DNA from: Cyrtodaria siliqua
Lineage: Eukaryota; Mollusca; Bivalvia; Adapedonta; Hiatellidae
NCBI GenBank assembly: GCA_037043455.1
Contig: JAWPHD010001325.1
Location: forward strand, 32,501 to 96,500
DNA length: 64,000 bases
Direction of reading: 5' to 3'
How positions within the stretch are numbered: position 1 is the stretch's first letter; every line of letters starts with the position of its first letter. The position numbers and the translations under genes were made by a program. Below the pieces are notes generated by a model, which was given only the letters and a program-made list of their open reading frames with translations, searched no databases and had not been told where the DNA came from. Below, piece by piece: positions 22,080-34,100 of this stretch.

Positions 22080-22985
22080 TCAAAGTGAACTATCGTGACC
22101 GCATTTTGTCCGTCCGTCCGTCCATCCGTCGTCCGTTAACTCTTGCTTAAACAACTACTCCTTGGGCAATTGTACAAATTAGGTCAATGCGACATCCAAG
22201 ATAGCTACTTCGGCACCATTACCATATATGGTCAAAATCTTTAAAAAAATCTTCTCAAGAACCGCTGAACAGATTTTGATAGTTTTTGTTTATAAATGAC
22301 TAGACTATACAAATTGTACAAACAAAGTTTCTAGGGTCAAAAATGGCTGCGCCCCGGGGTTCCAAAGTTTGTATATGGAGATTTTACATGTTTTACATAG
22401 ACTTATATATAGGGCATTTGTAAACGACGTATCCTCAGAAACGGCTGGACCAATTTTGACCAAATTTCACATGGATGATCCTTAGGTCAATGATTTTCAA
22501 ATTTGTTAAAATTAGTGCAACGCCACATCCAAGATGGCCGACGTTGGGGAGGGTCGTTTGGATGTTGTGGGGGGTGGGGGTGGGGGATAAACAACATCTC
22601 CTCAGAAACTGCTAGGACAATTTTAACAAAATTGCACATGGACGATACTGAGGTCAATGACTTCCAAATTTTTACAAATGAGGGCAGTGCAACATCCAAG
22701 ATGGCCGCCATTCGCCATTACCACACATGGTCAACACCTTAAAACATCTTCTTCTCAAGAACCGCTGTAGAGATTTTGACAGTTTTATTATAAATGATCG
22801 TCAATTCCTAGACTACAAAAGTTTTACAAATGAAGTTCCTAGGGTCAGAAATGGCTGTTTCCTGTTTTTTTTACCTTATGTCGTACAAAGTGTTCAATCT
22901 AATAATCAACTGCACTTGGTAACTACTTTTTCCTCTTTGGAAAATGTCTCAGGTGAGACACTCAGTGCCATTTGGACCTCTTGTT
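22080..22985. repeat. Dispersed repeat with ~165-bp internal tandem (CCAAGATGGCCGCC type)
   Basis: Opens with GTCCGTCCGTCCATCCGTCG and contains CTCAAGAACCGCTGAACAGA (near 22256) and CTCAAGAACCGCTGTAGAGA (near 22755). CTCAGAAACGGCTGGACCAA/CTCAGAAACTGCTAGGACAA, each with ATCCAAGATGGCCG, occur near 22435 and 22600. Similar language recurs at 1400-1830, 51160-51500 and 54540-54830. It is a repeat type common in bivalve intergenic DNA. Small open frames here are not genes. Confidence 0.6.
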
Positions 22986-23212
22986 TTGTGTGTTGCAGTT
23001 TTTATTGACAACAGTCAGGGAAACATTTAGAAATAAGCAATAATGATATAGAACTGGAAAATAACACCCTTTCATTGTTTAATGTAAAAAAAGCCATTAA
23101 CATTGGAAAGAAATATATTAATTATTACCGGACTTCCAATGCTTCATTTAATAAAATGCATGCCTCTGTATGAGTGTATAAACCACGTTTATATTAAAAT
23201 GACACATTTCTA

Positions 23213-23553
23213 TTAAAGAAACTAACCCGCCAAATGACTGCACAATTACACTACAAAACCGTTTATCAAAACTCTATCCATGTGTTCAGGTCATACAGTA
23301 ATGTATATGTGTCGATTAAAAATAGAGGTTTATTCACGGGTTCTTAAAATACATTTGATTGAAAATGAATTTCGAGTTGGTAACTCTTAAATCGACGTTG
23401 CAGTTTTTTGGTTTGGCTTAAAACGATTTATAGTATGTCTATAGAATTTTAGTTCTCAAAATATGATAGTTATATATATCGTCGTCAGTAGGTTTAGAAA
23501 CGGTGTACATCTGTTGTACAATTTGACTGTTGATGGCGGGATAGGAACTTTAA
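23213..23553 (-). mobile_element. TTAA-flanked MITE, family M1, copy 5 (reverse)
   Basis: TTAAAGAAACTAACCCGCCA on the left and GGCGGGATAGGAACTTTAA on the right, with the interior reversed relative to copies 1-4 (ATCAAAACTCTATCC, GAGTTGGTAACTC). 341 bp. Confidence 0.85.
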
Positions 23554-23639
23554 AGTTTGCATGAGTGATTTACTAGTGTCTAGTATGATATCACTAATAC
23601 TGTGATGGAAATAAGAATTAGCCGATGCATATGAATAAG

Positions 23640-24046
23640 TCGGTATACAAGTCGAACAGTGATTTATCATTCACAGAACACTGACAACCAACAACGGGCA
23701 TTCAAACGAAAGAACATGGATTTATCAATAGAAGCAAATTATGCGAAACAACAAACATAAAAGGGTTGACACAATAGGACTACCGCATTAGATTGGTCGG
23801 TGACAAGTTGACACAATAGGACTACCACCTTAGATTGGTCGGTGACAAGTTGACACAATAGGACTACCGCCTTAGATTGGTCGGTGACAAGTTGACACAA
23901 TAGGATTACCGCCTTAGATTGGTCGGTGACAAAAGGCCGCTGAGCGTTTAAACTAGCTTCTAGATTGCACATAAGCTCACTTTAACGCTATTTTTATCCT
24001 AAATTAAACGGGACAATGGAAGTAAAGAAATCCCAGCCACACTGCT
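23640..24046 (+). repeat. Interspersed repeat R2 with internal 42-bp tandem (x4)
   Basis: Family blocks GGGCATTCAAACG, AAAGGGTTGACACAATAGGA, TTTAAACTAGCTTCTAG, GTAAAGAAATCCC. Between 23764 and 23932 the unit GTTGACACAATAGGACTACC + RCCTTAGATTGGTCGGTGACAA is repeated four times. In the copy at 7905 a different tandem array starts near the same point of the element. Confidence 0.7.
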
Positions 24047-24245
24047 TGGCATGTAAATACATAAGATATAGTATAGTTAGTCATATAGAGCAGTACATAT
24101 GCATACTTCAAAACATTTGAATTTTACAATATCTCGCATTACGTTTTCAAGAAACGCAGTAGTGCCTATTAAAGCGTATAACATGTTTAGTACTTGCTTT
24201 GTGGCTTTATAGGAATGCTATATTCATATGTACATGATCATCTTC

Positions 24246-24600
24246 GTGTTACGTTTATTGTCTATTAACGGTGCCTAGCTTGTTAGAGGATATAGCCTGG
24301 CGGGGATTACTTTATGTACACAGTATCTTTTTGTTGGGATGACAATAGGGAAGGAGTGAGGTTTGGTGCACCTTTAAACCTGTCTAAACTCCCAGGGGAA
24401 TGTTTTGCCGCTAACCGTTCCAGGGAAGTAGCCCTATTGTCAACCCGTTTATGTTTGTTATGTGATACCTTGCCTTTTATTTATCTTCGTTATTGTTGTT
24501 TGATTATATGCGTATTTGTGATAGACTTTAGTCATTGAATGTTACATATCCTGTTCCACCTTTGTATCTACGTTTAAGCGACCTGTCTCCCAATTTTGCG
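24246..24600 (-). repeat. Interspersed repeat R2, reverse copy
   Basis: Reverse-orientation blocks: TAGCCTGGCGGGGATTACTT, TTGTTGGGATGACAATAGGG, GAGGTTTGGTGCACCTTTAA, GCCGCTAACCGTTCC, GTAGCCCTATTGTCAACC, CATTGAATGTTACATATCCTG. The 74-aa open frame is a by-product. Confidence 0.7.
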
Positions 24601-24661
24601 ACACTTTTCCATTGTTCTTAACATAATATTCTAGTAAATTAAATTGTATTTCCACATGTCG

Positions 24662-25012
24662 TTAAAGAAATTCAAATAACGGCAAAATTACGCTATAAAA
24701 CTGTTTATCAAAGTTTATCCAGGTGTCCAGGTCATATACTAATGTATATGTGCGGATTAAAAGTATAGATTTCTTTTCACAGTTTCTTAAAATAACCGTG
24801 ATTGAATATGCGTAAAATTAATTATGAGTTGGTATTTCTTCATTGGACGCTCCAGTTTTTGGTTTTGGCCTGGTTGGTTCAAGCCATTTATGTCTGTAGA
24901 ATTTGAATTCTCAAAATATATAAATTATATATATACATCCTCGTCAATAGGTTTAGAATCAACGTAAATATGTTGTAAAATGTGGCTGTTGTTGGCGGGA
25001 TAGATACTTTAA
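24662..25012 (-). mobile_element. TTAA-flanked MITE, family M1, copy 6 (reverse)
   Basis: Begins TTAAAGAAATTCAAATAACGGC (diverged) and ends GGCGGGATAGATACTTTAA. 351 bp, with the interior in reverse orientation. Confidence 0.8.
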
Positions 25013-25197
25013 CGTTTATATTGAACCAGCGAAATTTACCCAAAAAGTAATAATAATTTCTAGTAAATATTAAATATTTATAATTTAATTGAGAAAAAAA
25101 AAAAGAATAAAAAACATCGTAGACGGTGTATCAATCTTTATCAAGATTGTCGTATGTCCCTTTAAAAATAGATGTCACATGAAAGTATTAACATTAC

Positions 25198-25310
25198 CGA
25201 TGCGGGGTCAAAGGGCATCTTCCCAGCATCTGTTGCCAGAAGATAACGTGAATTTAGGACGGTGTTAGCGACCCACCCAGTCTCAGCATCAACATACCAA
25301 ACCGGTTCAA
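25198..25310 (-). CDS. Exon of PAN-sushi-CTLD gene: linker and start of the lectin domain
   Basis: Acceptor TATTTTTCAG (25320-25311) and donor GTAATG (25197-25192) bound 113 bp. The only open frame starts after two bases (TT) and encodes EPVWYVDAETGWVANTV then LNSRYLLATDAGKMPFDPAS. It therefore needs a phase-1 exon before it and ends in phase 0. The next exon starts in phase 0, so the junction reads ...GKMPFDPAS-DFCTGLNSHLL..., the usual 'K.tF.eA..fC...n.hL' entry to a C-type lectin domain. Good splice sites, phase agreement and domain continuity support it; the linker itself is not a family I recognise. Confidence 0.7.
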
Positions 25311-25478
25311 CTGAAAAATAAAAGCACAGTTTTCCATTAGTATAAATATGCAGCGATAACTTCGATATGTCACTAACACAATTAACATGTAGAAATTGGT
25401 AAATAAAATGTCAACTCAAGATAATCCCGATAGTTATGTTGCTGCATTTCGTTGTGTGCTAACACAGCTTATTGCCAG

Positions 25479-27485
25479 TGTATTTGTGTTCCAAATAACG
25501 GATATTCTATCTATAGGGAAACTCAAAGTGAGATTGTATTTGTGTTCCAAATAACGGATGTTCTATAGGGAAACACAAGGTTAGGTTGTATTTTAATTCC
25601 AAATAACGGATTTCCTATAGGGAAACCCAATGTTTGCTTGTATTTACGTTCCAAATACCGAATGTTCTATATGGAAACACATTATCTGGTTTTATTTGTG
25701 TTCCTAATAACGGATGTTCTATGAAGAAACACAAGGTTCGGTTGTATTTGTGTTCCAAATAAAGAATGTTCTATAGGGAAACACAAGGTCAGATTGTCTT
25801 TGTATTTCAAATAATGGATGTTCTATAGGGGAACACAAGGTTCGATTGTATTTGTGTTCCAAATAAAGAATGTTCTATAGGGAAACACAAGGTCAGATTG
25901 TCTTTGTGTTCAAAATAATGTATGTTCTATAGGGGAACACAAGGTTAGGTTTTATTTGAGTTCCAAATAACGGATTTTCTATAGGAAAACGCAAGGTTCG
26001 GTTATATTTACGTTCCAAATAACGGATTTTCTATAGGGAAACACAATGTTTGGTTGTATTGGTGTTCCAAATAATGGATGTTCTATAGAGAAACACATTA
26101 TCTGGTTTTATTTGTGTTCCTAATAACGGATGTTCTATGAAGAAACACAAGGTTCGGTTGTATTTGTGTTCCAAATAAAGAATGTTCTATAGGGAAACTC
26201 AAGGTCAGATTGTCTTTGTATTTCAAATAATGGATGTTCTATAGGGGAACACAAGGTTCGATTGTATTGGTGTTCCAAATAATGGATGTTCTATAGAGAA
26301 ACACATTATCTGGTGGTAGTTGTGTTTCAAATAACGGATGTTCTATAAGGAAACACAAGGTTCTGTTATATTCGCGTTCCAAATAACGGATGTTATATAG
26401 GGAAACATATTATTTGGTTTTATTTGTATTCCAAAACACGGATGTTCTATGGGAAACACAAGGTTCGGTAATATTTGTGTTCCAAATAACGGATTTTCTA
26501 TAGGAAAACACAATGTTTGGTTGTATTTGTGTTCCAAATAATGGATGTTCTATAGGGAAACACATTATCTGGTTGTATTTGTGTTCCAAATCACGAATGT
26601 TTTATAGGGAAACACAAGGATCGGTTATATTTGCGTTCCAAATTACGGATATTCTATAGGGAAACACATTATCTGGTTGAATGTGTGTTCAAAATAACGC
26701 ACGTTATATAGGGAAACACATTATCTGATGTATTTGTGTTCCAAATAACGGATGTTTTATAGGGAAACACAAGGTTCGGTCACATTTGCGTTCCAAATAA
26801 TGTATTTTCTATACGGAAACACATTATCTGGTTGTATTTGTGTTCCAAATAACGTATGTTCTATAGGTAAATTAATATCTGGTTGTATTTGTGTTCAAAA
26901 TAACGGTAAACACAAGGTTTGATTGTATTTGTGTTCCAAATAACGGTAATCTCAAGGTATGGCTTTATTTGTGTTCCAGATAACGTATGTTCTATAGGTA
27001 AACACAATATCTGGTTGTATTTGTGTTCCAAATAACGGTAAAAACGTATGTGCTATAGGTAGACACACTATATGGTTGTATTTGTGTTCCAAATAACGGT
27101 AAACACAAGGTTTGGTTGTATTTGTGTTCCAAATAACGGATGTTCTATAGGGAAACACACTATCTGGTTGTATTTATGCGTTCCAAATAACGGATGTTCC
27201 GTAAGGAAAATATCTGGTTTTATTAGTGTTCCAAATATCGGATGTTCTATAGGGTAACACAATATATGGTTATATTTGTGTTCCAAATAACGGAGGTTCT
27301 GAAGGAAAGCACAATGTCTTGTTGTATTTGTTTTCCAAATAACGGATGTTCTATAAGAAAGCACAAAGTCTGGTTGTATTTGTTTTCCAAATAAAGGATG
27401 TTCTATAGGAAAACACAAGGTATGGTTGTATTTGTGTTCCAACTAACGCATGTTCTATAGGTAAACACAATATCTGGTTGTATTA
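25479..27485. repeat. 52-bp satellite array, about 39 units, with 8-unit higher-order duplication
   Basis: The unit is TGTATTTGTGTTCCAAATAA + CGGATGTTCTATAGGGAAAC + ACAAGGTTCGGT. A block beginning TCTGGTTTTATTTGTGTTCC TAATAACGG at 25685 recurs at 26101, exactly 416 bp (8 units) away, with its private variants (CTATGAAGAAACAC, AAATAAAGAATG, CTTTGTATTTC). Later units near 26860-27060 lose the GTTCTATAGG part. Minus-strand frames such as FPIEHPLFGTQ are artefacts. It lies in the intron upstream of the 25198-25310 exon. Confidence 0.95.
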
Positions 27486-27794
27486 AAGATACTTCGTTTT
27501 GACCCCATGGATTTCATTTATATATTTATTTTGCATGACAATCAGATGCTATGTGTACTTTTAAACTTCAGTTCTGAACGCAACAAACCAATAATCTTTC
27601 GAAGAAATAATATGATATATATAGAACAGTAACTAGTGTTAACATAACTTATAGCCCGACCCCTTTACATAATTATATGTTTAAATTAAGTCTTAAAAAC
27701 AACTTTAATGTTGTCTTGTTTTGTTGCTCTGGCTTCTACCAAGTCATTGAGTACTTACTTTGTGGCTTTCTATGCTTTTGTTTCCTTCATATTA
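27486..27794. other. Intronic spacer, nothing recognisable
   Basis: No gene, RNA or repeat that I can support between the 52-bp array and the R2 copy. Confidence 0.4.
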
Positions 27795-28170
27795 TATATT
27801 CAAGATCATTTATGTGTTTTACTTACATTGCCTATTAATGCTGCCTTGTTTGTTAGAGATTATAACCTGGCGAGGATTTCTTTATTTACACTGTCCCGTT
27901 TATTGGGATGACAATAGGGTAACAGTGAGGTTTGGTGCACTCTTAAACTTGGTTTTAACCCCAAGCGGCTTGTTTGCCACTGACCGTTCCAAGGCGGTAG
28001 CCCTATTGACAACCCTTTTATGTTTGTGATGTCTTATTTGGCCTTTTCTACATCTTTAAAGTTGTTCTTTGTTTCTGTGTGTCTTTGTGGTTGACTTTCG
28101 TCCTTGAAAGCTCCTTTTTCTGTTCGATTTTTATATCTACTTTTTCAGTAATGTTAAATGCAATATTGCA
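27795..28170 (-). repeat. Interspersed repeat R2, reverse copy
   Basis: Blocks in reverse order: TATAACCTGGCGAGGATTTC, CTGTCCCGTTTATTGGGATG, ACAATAGGGTAACAGTGAGG, TTTGGTGCACTC, GACCGTTCCAAGGCGGTAGC, CCTATTGACAACCCTTTTATG, CCTTGAAAGCTCC. Small plus-strand open frames over it are not genes. Confidence 0.7.
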
Positions 28171-28443
28171 AACGAGATACAACTTGCTTCGCTAATAACG
28201 TGTATTTGTTGAGTTTAAATAATGTTCAAATAAACTGTAAAACAACTGCTTTAATATTCCAATAGTATTAATACCAATTTGTAAATATTAAAGTTATCGC
28301 TACTACAATAAATCGAACTAAAATGGCGGAAGAATGTGGCAAGACTTGTATTGTTACGGAAGCGTGATTACGGAATAACTGTTAAAAATCAGAGAAACTT
28401 AAAGAAGACGTACTTACAGAAGACAACCAAGAACAGTGTTAGC

Positions 28444-28600
28444 AAGCAGAATACCGCTTAAGCCGGCGGAACCGTGCTAGGGGCCTAAAAGGTGTTGCAC
28501 CCTATATTACCTCTCATAAACAGACTCAATAAAACCGAGTCTGCTACCTTTCTCTCTTATTTGTGTGCGTCGCTTCCAATGGATCCCCTTTTTAGAATTA
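28444..28600 (+). repeat. Dispersed repeat R5, copy 1
   Basis: Shares GAATACCGCTTAAGCCGGCG, GGTGTTG, ATTACCTCTCATAAACAGAC, TCAATAAAACCGAGTCTGCTAC and GCTTCCAATGGATCCCCTTTT with 30796-30945. The second copy lies inside the 6.4-kb transposon. Length about 155 bp, class unknown. Confidence 0.65.
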
Positions 28601-28684
28601 TATAAAGAGACTAGTTAAAAACTACATACCACATATTGGTACAGTCCCATTCCGTTAGACACGTCTTTATTTTTAACTACATAC

Positions 28685-28848
28685 CACATACTGGTACAGT
28701 CTCATTCCATACTCCTCCTTCCTCACACTGGAGACAACGTGATCCGTTTAGTCTGAGTACCCCACCTCACGAGCTGTACAAACACGTGCACCATAGACCG
28801 TTTGTTTCCTGCTGTCCTCCCACTCATCGGAACTGATAGAAGTGGACA
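28685..28848 (-). pseudogene. Sushi (CCP)-like exon of the PAN-sushi-CTLD gene, with two apparent 1-nt deletions
   Basis: On the minus strand the pieces read CPLLSVPMSGRTAGNKRSMV, then (shifted) CTAREVGYSD, then (shifted) LNGSRCLQCEEGGVWNETVP and VC. Together they give the Cys, 'GN..', 'C..GY', 'C' and 'G.W...P.C' signature of a sushi/CCP domain. Two frame changes are needed: near the TTT run at about 28779-28783 and near GACTAAAC at about 28751. Donor GTATGT at 28684 leaves one base (G), exactly the phase-1 end the next exon (25310) requires. The acceptor is ambiguous (ACAG|AG|TGT, 28851-28849). The second half is partly duplicated at 28618-28665 (CATACCACATATTGGTACAG). Lesions may be real decay or assembly error. 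Confidence 0.55.
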
Positions 28849-28978
28849 CTCTGTTACATAGTGAATAAAGATCAAGATTCTATAGATTCATCATGCCAAT
28901 ACATCTAGTTAAGTTGATATAGTAATATTCATAATTATTATATAACCTAGAAATAGACGCGTTTTCATTGGCTAAAAA

Positions 28979-29110
28979 GTAATTTTTTAGAAAAAATATC
29001 TAGCGATATTGACCTGTTTTTTTGATATTGACCTGTTTTTTTGATATTGACCTGTTTTATATAATTGTTTTTTTGATATTGACCTGTTTTATATAATTGT
29101 AAATTGAGGG
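28979..29110. repeat. 20-bp tandem GATATTGACCTGTTTTTTT, about four copies
   Basis: Units near 29006, 29022, 29043 and 29074 alternate poly-T and TTTTATATAATTG ends. It directly precedes the fold-back at 29130. Confidence 0.8.
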
Positions 29111-29129
29111 GTTATATAATAAAAACAGT

Positions 29130-29308
29130 TATGGACTTTTCAGCTGTTATACATGATGTTGATATGTACCAAAAAATCATTATTGACCTCGGCTATCGCC
29201 TCGGTCAATAATGATTTTTTGGTGCATATCACGTCATGTATCGCCGAGGTCAATAATGATTTTTTTTGGTACATATCAACATCATGTATAACAGCTGAAA
29301 AGTCCATA
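29130..29308. mobile_element. Fold-back element, ~65-bp arms
   Basis: The left arm TATGGACTTTTCAGCTGTTA, CATGATGTTGATATGTACCA, AAAAATCATTATTGACCTCGG is repeated almost perfectly in reverse complement at 29244-29308. Between them a third partial copy (CCTCGGTCAATAATGATTTT TTGGTGCATATCACGTCATG) gives a compound palindrome. No coding. It could fold as a long hairpin when transcribed. Confidence 0.85.
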
Positions 29309-29339
29309 GATTGTATGAATACATGATCATTTGAGTGTT

Positions 29340-29708
29340 ATAAATTATATTGCTATTAATGCTGCTTTGTTTTTAGAGAGTATAACCTGGCGGGGATATC
29401 TTTATTTATTACACGGTCCGCTTTATTGGGATAACATGTACAGTAGGGTACGAGTGAGGTTTGGTGCACCCTAGAACCTGGTTTAAACCCTCATCGGTCT
29501 TGTTTGCCGATGACCGTCCCAAGGTAGTCCTATTGTCAACCCTTTCATGCGTGTTATGTCATATTTTGCCTTTTATTAATTTTTAAGATTTGTTTGTTTC
29601 TCTGTGCGTGTGTTGGTTGACTGTGATCCTTGAATGCTACATTTCCTGTGCGTGTGTTGGTTGACTGTGATCTTTGAATGCTACATTTCCTGTTTTACTT
29701 TTACTTAT

Positions 29709-29743
<35 letters not shown>

Positions 29744-29760
29744 TGACGTTTCACGCTTTT
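29340..29760 (-). repeat. Interspersed repeat R2, reverse copy, with (AT)n
   Basis: Blocks TATAACCTGGCGGGGATATC, GGTACGAGTGAGGTTTGGTG, CACCCTAGAACCTGGTTTAA, GTCCTATTGTCAACCC, and a doubled TGCGTGTGTTGGTTGACTGT (29605 and 29650). A TATATATA run lies at about 29711-29739. Confidence 0.7.
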
Positions 29761-30795
29761 AAATGACCAAGTACCGTTAGGATGTAGCTCTTTAAGGATC
29801 TGAGAATATTTATAGATAACTTTAAATCACTATCAGACATATATAGTCCACTCAGCCTACATTTCAACATCAAACTAATTGCAACAGAATTGTTTCTTCA
29901 AGAATAATGTAATACTTTATTGCATAAACAACATATCAAAAGTCTAGAACAATCTAAGTGGGGGAAATTACCAAAAAAAACGTTTTTAAAAATTACATTT
30001 TTGAATATTTTATAAGTGGTTCATATAAGCCACCGTAGAATATATTGATCCGAAGCGCTTTTCCAATGCGTCTTTATGATCATGAACAAGGATCGTCTGT
30101 TTTTAAAGAGACAAGAAAATAAACTGGACACAGTATATCAGTACGGTAAGTTCTTTGCTTTGTATTGTTTATTATATGTGCAAAACGTATACTCTAGTTG
30201 ATTTGAATGGTGAAACGTCCGTAAATTATTCAAACAGACGACGAATCTGAATGTGTAACATTGTGTTATGCGTTTTCGCGGATGGTAAACCATGTATAAA
30301 TAATGCGTATTTATATGTATAGAGTGATGGAAAGTTATTGTGTTTGATAAATACCGATACATTTGTAATATAAGCTCCATTATAATATATTAAAAAAATA
30401 TATATATGTTTGAGTTGTGTGGTTTAGTCAAATTTCAAATCTACGGAAGGCCATTCGGGCCATTATTTGAAATATTCAACAACAAATATATAAACACGTT
30501 TTCGCTCATTTCTTTTTGTTTTTGAGTGTCATTATATTTAAATATGTATTATATACGTAAATATTTATTTAAATGTTGTGTTCATATATGTTAAGAAAGT
30601 CCTATGTGTATGTATTTGCAGATGGAAACCCCGAATACACCACGTGTTATGTGTAGTGAGTCTACAGAATGAGTGTGCATCAACTTATTGTACGATTGCT
30701 GTTGTTTTTTATAACAGTTAAACAGGTGCGTAACTAGAAGGCAAACACTTATTCACTTATTTGGGATCATCAAGCCCAATCTGTGTGGCTTTAAA

Positions 30796-30945
30796 TTAGA
30801 ATATCGCTTAAGCCGGCGCTAGGAGGCGTGAGAGGTGTTGTATTTAACATTACCTCTCATGAACAGAATCAATAAAACCGAGTCTGCTACTTTTCTCTCT
30901 TGTTTGTGTTTGTTGCTTCCAAGGGATCCCCTTTTCAGTATTTAT
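30796..30945 (+). repeat. Dispersed repeat R5, copy 2, nested in the transposon
   Basis: Contains GAATATCGCTTAAGCCGGCG, GAGAGGTGTTG, CATTACCTCTCATGAACAGA, TCAATAAAACCGAGTCTGCTAC and GCTTCCAAGGGATCCCCTTTT, matching 28444-28600 in the same orientation. Confidence 0.65.
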
Positions 30946-31113
30946 TATTTGTATATTGATGAAATATATTAACACTGCTCGTAATTTAAAGCTAATACCC
31001 TGAAGCTATTCCATATAGAAACTCCTTAGACAATATAGGTATTTAAAGTGTTGTATGTCTTTATATTGTATTTTAGATCCAATATTTATAATTTACTTTT
31101 AAATATATTTTAG

Positions 31114-34100
31114 ATGGAAATACCGGACACCTGTCACGTTTGTGTTCTTTGTCAGGAAAGTTTACAGAACGAAACATCGACTGTGCAGTTAGGACTGAAA
31201 GGGTCTGCCGGAATAAACAATGCAAGCACTAAGCGTGGCGATACCATACTCACTGTTCCAGTGCAATATGTTCACACAGAATGTCGTCGAAATTACTGTA
31301 ATCCAAATATCATTGAACGTGATCGTAAAAAAACTTCACATATTCCTACATGTAATTTGCGTTTACTAAGATCTGGCAGTGAGCAGTTCAGCTTTAAAGA
31401 AAAATGCTTATTTTGTGGGCAATAGGCAAAATTATCCGGAAAAAAAAGAGGATTAGACGTGTTTCCTGTCAGAACTATAGACTTCCAAAACAATATTGCC
31501 AAAGTATGCAGTGAACGTGCTGACAGGTGGGCTGATGAGGTCCAGGGACGACTGGAGAGTGTGAGTGACTTGCCTGCAGCAGATGCTGTATATCATCAGT
31601 CCTGTAGTGTCAATTTTAGGACTAAGAAGTGTATTCCAGATGCATTTACACCAGAAAAATAGACATATAGTAAACGGTCACGCGAAAGGCCTGTTCATGC
31701 TGACTTAACACAAGGTTTTCTCTCTGTTGTCAGTTACCTTGAGGAAAATGACAATGAACAAATTACGATTAAAGATCTTGTTGACAAAATGTTAGAGATT
31801 TGTGGTGATGCTGCATTTAGCCTTACCTATATGAAACAGAAATTACAAGAACATTTTGGATCATCGATTATTATAACTGAAATACAAGGAAAAAGCAATG
31901 TTGTTACTTTAAGGAGGACAGCGACTTCGATTCTACATGAATTCTACCAGCGCCAAAATAGTGGGGATAGTGAAACTGAAAAAATCGCGATTATAAACGC
32001 AGCAGCTAGGCTAATCAGATCTGATATCAAATCAATGGGATGTAATAAGACAATGTACCCTTCTCCTTTAGAACTATCGTCTGTAGAGCATAACAATGAC
32101 TATCTACCAGAGAGCTTAAGGTTACTGTTAAGAACTGTATTCATTGAGAAGAATGCTGATGTCAAGATTGCGTCAGTTGGTCAAGAAATTATCCAAGCAG
32201 CTAGACAACGAGTTATTATTGCACCACTTCAAATAGGACTTCGAGTCCAACTTCATCATCAATTTGCTTCTCAGTTCTTGATAGATACACTCAACAAACT
32301 CGGATTCTGTGCTTCTTATACAGAGGTTCAAAAGTTTGAATTATGTGCCGCAGTATCACAAGGTACTGATATACCTGGTTTTATTCCAGGAAGTTGTATA
32401 CAATACGTAGCAGACAACGTGGATCATAATATCAGAACATTAGACGGTCACGGAACATTCCATGGGATGGGAGTTATTGCATGTGTTACTCCGGCAACAA
32501 GAAGGCATTTACCTATTAAAAGAATGGATGTTACCAAAGAAGACATTCTTGCTGCTGGAGATATTCGTATATTGTACTGGAAGAAAAATGAAACGAAGAA
32601 ACAATTGATATTTGAAGAACTTAATGAATTAAAGGTGGTCGACAACACATGGAAACTTGATCTACTTCTCAAATTGTCATGGCCTATTAGGCCAGTTAGG
32701 CCGGGTTGGTCAGGTAAAATGCAGTTCTTCAAAAAGGCGGCAGCCCAGGAAAATCGTCCATAGTGTTTATGCCTATGATTGACATGGATCCAAATGACAT
32801 GTCATGTATATATACAACTCTTAAGTTTGTCGGTGACCACGCAGCAAAGTATGGGATGAATCCATTCATTACCTTTGATCAGCCTTTGTACCGGAAAGCA
32901 TTAATTGTGATAATAAATGAACCAGAAAACAGCAACCTGCGCAAAGTCGTATTGAGATTAGGCGGTTTCCACACACGGATGAGCTATCTTGGATGCATCG
33001 GCCATCTGAGGCGGGGATCTGGTCTTAGCGAACTATTGGAAACTGTGTACGCTTCAAATGCTGTGGTTCACATGATGAGTGGGAAAGCAATCGCAAGGGC
33101 TATCAGGGGACATTTGCTAGTTGACAATGCGCTTAATTCAATGATTGTGTCGGAATTATTTGATCTGTCGCTCCCCGGTGCAGAGAATGAGCAAAGCAAC
33201 TTATCTATTGCCGACAATGTTCTGGCTGGGCAAGAAGCGGACAATGAAAGCACCTCTGAAAATACGGTGTCAGCGAATGAAAACAATATTACTGAAATCG
33301 GTACAATTTACGATGACCTTATTTCGGGAAAGATTGAAGTTCAGTCGATTTCTGAAATTGATTTACTCGACAAAATCCACAAGCACGTCTCTGAATACAA
33401 ACAGAGTCTGAAAAAGTATAAAACAGCAGCCCTTTGGATTCAGTATATGGAGATGATAGATATTTTGCAAACATTTATAAAAGCAGAGCGGACAAGTAAT
33501 TGGGATCTTCATCTAAAAACACTATCACAGATGCTACCTTATTTTGCCACTGCTGGACACACTTTATATCTGAAATCGGCATATGTGTATTTGCAAGTGA
33601 TGGGAAAGCTTGAGATAACCAACAACGAGGTATATCAATATTTTAAATCTGGACATCATGTTATACGCAGTCTGATAGGTTTTGGGCTGGATTGTCAACG
33701 GATCTTGTTATTGAGCAAGTGTTAATGAGAAGCGTGAAGACAAATGGTGGAATGACTAGAGGAAAGGGCATGACAGAGACACAACGAGCTCAGTGGTTAC
33801 TCTCATTGCCTTCGTGTGCAGAGGTAAATAACGGTATGCAGGAGTTTAGTGGAACTGCGTATCACACAAGTAGTCAACACAAAGAATGTGGCCAAACCAG
33901 GAAGGAAAGGGGCTACAAAGACACAAACATACTCCTATCTTTTCTGCATGAAAGAAATCCGTTTATTCAAGACCCGTCATTACGCAATATTAAAACTGGT
34001 GTCGCGTCTGATTCATCTGTAAATGTTTACAACGCAAAAGAAATCGGATCGAAGGTTGTACAGACAATGGTTGGTAAAAATGTGATTGAGCATTCTTTCA

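Noticed and set aside
26343..27442. Minus-strand frames rich in FPIEHPLFGTQ
   Set aside because: They follow the 52-bp satellite unit and break whenever the unit length varies.
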